Assembly: GCF_051020765.1 (NCBI RefSeq) | Contig: NW_027469099.1 | Coordinates: 434,001 to 498,000, forward strand | Source of the DNA: Lasioglossum baleicum | Lineage: Eukaryota; Arthropoda; Insecta; Hymenoptera; Halictidae | Direction of reading: 5' to 3' | DNA length: 64,000 bases | Shown here: piece after piece, positions 59,922-64,000 of the stretch | Numbering within the stretch: position 1 is the first letter of the stretch | Layout: every line of letters begins with the position of its first letter | Made by a program: the position numbers and the translations under genes | The notes under the pieces: generated by a model | Told to the model about the DNA's origin: nothing | Seen by the model: only the letters and a program-made list of their open reading frames with translations | Database searches by the model: none

Positions 59922-60886
59922 ATGCGACCTGCCGGTCGACCCCCCTCCTTTTATTTTATAATATTTCATTTTATTCTATATATATTTTATATTCTATATT
60001 ATAAATTTTATCTTTATCTTTTATTCCCCTTTATTTTGCCCCCCTTCTTATGTTTGTTGTGTTTTGTCCATTGTATTTATTTACTTATTATTATTTATTT
60101 ATTTATTGACTTTTATTTTATCTATTTTATCTATACACGTTTTCATTTATTGATTTTACCTTTTATTTTATCGTATTTTTAAGTTTTAAGCGGGTCAACC
60201 AGGGTGGCGGGACGGGGGTAGGGGACAGAAGCGAGCCGGAACTCGCCTCTGTCCCCTCCTTGTCGCGTGCGGAAAAAAATACAATGCAGTGTGTACGAGT
60301 ATTTGCACATGTATAAAAATCGGATGGCGCGGTAACAAAAATCCTAAATTATACAGCACAAGTTGCAGCAATGCATGCGCATAAGTTAAATTACCTGCAT
60401 ACCGCCGTTTCCTCAAACTGTGTGTTCATAACTGGCACTGGGAGGATCGCAGTGCCACCACTGCGAGGAGGCCCAGGACTCTGCGCGGCAGACGCTGGAA
60501 GAATGTCCAGCGTGGTCGGCGCCGCGCAGAGACCTAAGGGGCGTTATTGGGATGGACCTCTCGTTGCCGGTCGTGGTCGAACACATGATCGGCAGCGAGA
60601 GGTCAAGAGCAGCGTTTGCCTCCTTCTGCGAGATTGTGATAACGCAGAAGGTGGCAGTGGAGAGGGAGAGGAAAGCCGACCCCCTCTCCGCCAGGAGGCT
60701 AGCATCGGCGGGGCAACCCCGACGAGGCCGACGGCCCCCTGTAAGGGGCCGCAGACGTAATGGCGGCGGTGGGACTACTTAGTACTTCCACCGCCGAAAA
60801 GGGGGGCTGGCCGTTAAGGCGCCCCCGGGGTGGGCAGGTCGCGGGGGGCAAGGTGGAGCAATAATCCCCTCCCCCCCTCTACAAAG
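59922..60886 (+). repeat. Monomer 63
   Basis: 965 bp, family A. Tail frame 60432-60782, state c. Counterpart of 42; GGGGCAAGG near 60847 is a visible difference from it. Confidence 0.95.
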
Positions 60887-61850
60887 ATGCGACCTGCCGG
60901 ACGACCCCCCTCCTTTTATTTTATAATATTTCATTTCATTCTCTATATATTTTATATTCTATATTATAAATTTTATCTTTATCTTTTATTCCCCTTTATT
61001 TTGCCCCCCTTCTTATGTTTGTTGTGTTTTGTCCATTGTATTTATTTACTTATTATTATTTATTTATTTATTGACTTTTATTTTATCTATTTTATCTATA
61101 CACGTTTTCATTTATTGATTTTACCTTTTATTTTATCGTATTTTTAAGTTTTAAGCGGGTCAACCAGGGGGGCGGGACGGGGGTAGGGGACAGACGCGAG
61201 CCGGAACTCGCCTCTGTCCCCTCCTTGTCGCGTGCGGAAAAAAATACAATGCTGCGGGTACGAGTATTTGCACATGTATAAAAATCGGATGGCGCGGTAA
61301 CAAAAATTCTAAATCATACAGCACAAGTTGCAGCAAAGCATGCGCATAAGTTAAATTACCTGCATACCGCCGTTTCCTCAAACTGTGTGTTCATAACTGG
61401 CACTGGGAGGATCGCAGTGCCACCACTGCGAGGAGGCCCAGGACTCTGCGCTGCATACGCTGGAAGAATGTCCAGCGTGGTCGGCACCGCGCAGAGACCT
61501 AAGGGACGTTATTGGGATGGACCTCTCGTTGCCGGCCGTGGTCGACCACATGATCGGCAGTGAGAGGTCAAGAGCAGCGTTTGCCTCCTTCTGCGAGATT
61601 GTGATAGCGCAGAAGGAGGCAGTGGAGAGGGAGAGGAAAGCCGACCCCCTCTCTGCCAGGAGGCTAGCATCGGCGGGGCAACCCCGACGAGGCCGACGGC
61701 CCCCTGTAAGGGGCCGCAGACGTAATGGCGGCGGTGGGACTACTTAGTACTTCCACCGCCGCCAAGGGGGGCTGGCCGTTAAGGCGCCCCCGGGGTGGGC
61801 AGCTCGCGGGGGGCGATCTGGAGCAATAATCCCCTCCCCCCTCTACAAAG
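60887..61850 (+). repeat. Monomer 64
   Basis: 964 bp, family A. Tail frame 61397-61747, state a. Counterpart of 43. Confidence 0.95.
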
Positions 61851-62814
61851 ATGAGACCTGCCGGTCGACCCCCCTCCTTTTATTTTATAATTTTTCATTT
61901 TATTCTATATATATTTTATATTCTATATTATAAATTTTATCTTTATCTTTTATTCCCCTTTATTTTGCCCCCCTTCTTATGTTTGTTGTGTTTTGTCCAT
62001 TGTATTTATTTACTTATTATTATTTATTTATTTATTGACTTTTATTTTATCTATTTTATCTATACACGTTTTCATTTATTGATTTTATCTTTTATTTTAT
62101 CGTATTTTTAAGTTTTATGCGGGTCAACCATGGGGGCGGGACGGGGGGAGGGGACAGACGCGAGCCGGAACTCGCCTCTGTCCCCTCCTTGTCGCGTGCG
62201 GAAAAAAATACAATGCAGCGGGTACGAGTATTTGCACATGTATAAAAATCGGTTGGCGCGGTAACAAAAATTCTAAATCATACAGCACAAGTTGCAGCAA
62301 AGCATGCGCATAAGTTAAATTACCTGCATACCGCCGTTTCCTCAAACTGTGTGTTCATAACTGGCACTGGGAGGATCGCAGTGCCACCACTGCGAGGAGG
62401 CCCAGGTCTCTGCGCGGCATACGCTGGAAGAATGTCCAGCGTGGTCGGCGCCGCGCAGAGACCTAAGGGGCGTTATTGGGATGGACCTCTCGTTGCCGGT
62501 CGTGGTCGAACACATGATCGGCAGCGAGAGGTCAAGAGCAGCGTTTGCCTCCTTCTGCGAGATTGTGATAACGCAGAAGGAGGCAGCGGAGAGGGAGAGG
62601 AAAGCCGACCCCCTCTCCGCCAGGAGGCTTGCATCGGTGGGGCAACCCCGACGAGTCCGACGGCCCCCTGTAAGGGGCCGCAGACGTAATGGCGGCGGTG
62701 GGACTACTTAGTACTTCCACCGCCGCCAAGGGGGGCTGGCCGTTAAGGCGCCCCCGGGGTGGGCAGCTCGCGGGGGGCGAGGTGGAGCAATAATCCCCTC
62801 CCCCCTCTACAAAG
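61851..62814 (+). repeat. Monomer 65
   Basis: 964 bp, family A. Tail frame 62361-62711, state b. Counterpart of 44. Confidence 0.95.
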
Positions 62815-63776
62815 ATGCGACCTGCCGGTCGACCCCCCTCCTTTTATTTTATAATATTTCATTTTATTCTATATATATTTTATATTCTATATTATAAATT
62901 TTATCTTTATCTTTTATTCCCCTTTATTTTGCCCCCCTTCTTATGTTTGTTGTGTTTTGTCCATTGTATTTATTTACTTATTATTATTTATTTATTTATT
63001 GACTTTTATTTTATCTATTTTATCTACACACGTTTTCATTTATTGATTTTATCTTTTATTTTATCGTATTTTAAGTTTTATGCGATTCGACCAGGGGGTG
63101 GGACGGGGGGAGGGGACAGACGCGAGCCGGAACTCGCCTCTGTCCCCTCCTTGTCGCGTGCGGAAAAAAATACAATGCAGCGTGTACGAGTATTTGCACA
63201 TGTATACAAATCGGATGGCGCGGTAACAAAAATTCTAAATTATACAGCACTAGTTGCAGCAATGCATGCGCATAAGTTAAATTACCTGCATACCGCCGTT
63301 TCCTCAAACTGTGTGGTCATAACTGGCACTGGGAGGATCGCAGTGCCACCACTGCGAGGAGGCCCAGGACTCTGCGCTGCATACGCTGGAAGAATGTCCA
63401 GCATGGTCGGCACCGCGCAGAGACCTAAGGGACGTTATTGGGATGGACCTCTCGTTGCCGGCCGTGGTCGACCACATGATCGGCAGCGAGAGGTCAAGAG
63501 CAGCGTTTGCCTCCTTCTGCGAGATTGTGATAGCGCAGAAGGAGGCAGCGGAGAGGGAGAGGAAAGCCGACCCCCTCTCTGCCAGGAGGCTAGCATCGGC
63601 GGGGCAACCCCGACGAGTGCGACGGCCCCCTGTAAGGGGCCGCAGACGTAATGGCGGCGGTGGGACTACTTAGTACTTCCACCGCCGCCAAGGGGGGCTG
63701 GCCGTTAAGGCGCCCCCGGGGTGGGGAGCTCGCGGGGGGCGACCTGGAGCAATAATCCCCTCCCCCCTCTACAAAG
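62815..63776 (+). repeat. Monomer 66
   Basis: 962 bp, family B. Tail frame 63323-63673, state a. Counterpart of 45. Confidence 0.95.
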
Positions 63777-64000
63777 ATGAGACCTGCCGGTCGACCCCCC
63801 TCCTTTTATTTTATAATATTTCATTTTATTCTATATATATTTTATATTCTATATTATAAATTTTATCTTTATCTTTTATTCCCCTTTATTTTGCCCCCCT
63901 TCTTATGTTTGGTGTGTTTTGTCCATTGTATTTATTTACTTATTATTATTTATTTATTTATTGACTTTTATTTTATCTATTTTATCTATACACGTTTTCA
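63777..64000 (+). repeat. Monomer 67 (partial, T-rich half only)
   Basis: First 224 bp of a monomer, ending inside the T-rich block. TTTGGTGTG marks it as the counterpart of monomer 46, so the 20,236-bp duplication reaches the window edge. Confidence 0.95.

Larger units (their letters stand above)
1..64000 (+). repeat. Satellite array, ~964-bp monomer, R1-clade retrotransposon-derived
   Basis: Seen: the same ~964-bp unit recurs without interruption and in one orientation. The ATG following the C-rich tract lies at 279, 1243, 2204, 3168, 4130, 5094 and so on to 63777. Steps are 961-965 bp except for 951 once, 938 three times and 958 three times. Each monomer has a T-rich block, a G-run, a hairpin-rich GC half and a short open frame. 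The frame resembles the C-terminus of ORF2 of an R1-clade non-LTR retrotransposon, so the + strand is its sense strand. Variant monomers recur in order at long offsets, giving higher-order repeats. Known: satellites and rDNA-type arrays homogenise by unequal exchange and gene conversion. Inferred: an arthropod nuclear satellite, probably heterochromatic. No flanking sequence is visible, so chromosomal position is unknown. Confidence 0.97.
52126..64000 (+). repeat. Large duplication, copy 2 (20,236-bp offset)
   Basis: Second copy of the roughly 11.9-kb block, running off the right edge. Only a few differences are visible by eye, e.g. AAGTGACG in monomer 55 and GGGGCAAGG in monomer 63. Confidence 0.93.

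Noticed and set aside
1..64000. rDNA intergenic spacer array
   Set aside because: R1 elements insert in 28S rDNA and the period would suit spacer repeats, but I see no 18S, 5.8S or 28S sequence in the window. Origin near rDNA stays possible but unsupported.
1..64000. Telomeric array (TRAS/SART-type setting)
   Set aside because: No TTAGG/CCTAA or other telomeric repeat runs are present.
1..64000. CRISPR array or bacterial repeat system
   Set aside because: The monomers are about 964 bp with no short-repeat/unique-spacer structure, and the coding remnant is of a eukaryotic retrotransposon.

Overview
The whole window is one tandem satellite array. Every base belongs to a head-to-tail repeat on the + strand with a period of about 964 bp. 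I count 66 complete monomers plus a partial copy at each end (1-278 and 63777-64000), so the array runs off both sides. There is no unique sequence, no intact gene, no RNA gene and no CRISPR array. I set monomer boundaries at the ATG just after the C-rich tract (first at 279).

Each monomer has two halves of opposite character. The first is a T-rich block of about 240 bp (306-546 in monomer 1) made of TTTA/TTTTAT words. The second is a GC-rich half that opens with a G-quadruplex-type run (560-581) and then holds a chain of about a dozen inverted repeats up to the next monomer. Inside this half is an open frame of about 116 codons (1750-2100 in monomer 2). It reads as the C-terminal end of ORF2 (endonuclease/reverse transcriptase) of an R1-clade non-LTR retrotransposon: a CCHC zinc knuckle, then a DLSLP-type segment, a KEAAERER-type helix and an Arg-rich tail ending in TAG. 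The satellite therefore appears to be built from the 3' end of such an element joined to AT-rich sequence of unknown origin. R1-clade elements are typical of arthropods, so the window suggests an arthropod nuclear genome, probably an insect. The species cannot be read from the sequence.

Codes used in the monomer entries. Family A has a GCGGGTCAACC-type junction after the T-rich block; family B has GCGATTCGACC. Knuckle-stem state refers to the large hairpin overlapping the zinc knuckle: state a reads Asp-Ser-Ala-Leu-His (imperfect stem), state b Val-Ser-Ala-Arg-His (perfect 15-bp stem), state c Asp-Ser-Ala-Arg-Gln (zinc-ligand His lost). I count 25 a, 26 b and 15 c among the 66 complete monomers.

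Layout. 1-4.1 kb: A/B dimer repeated with a 1.93-kb shift. 5.1-10.9 kb: trimers with a 2,890-bp shift. 10.9-20.4 kb: mosaic region with three copies of a 938-bp deletion monomer. 20.4-28.1 kb: a block of diverse monomers. 30.2-33.4 kb: near-identical 964-bp single-unit amplification. About 31.9-43.8 kb recurs at about 52.1-64.0 kb with an exact 20,236-bp shift. 41.6-47.4 kb is another 2,890-bp trimer pair. 47.4-52.1 kb copies the 23.3-27.2 kb block and then repeats two units. The picture is of repeated unequal exchange within a satellite.
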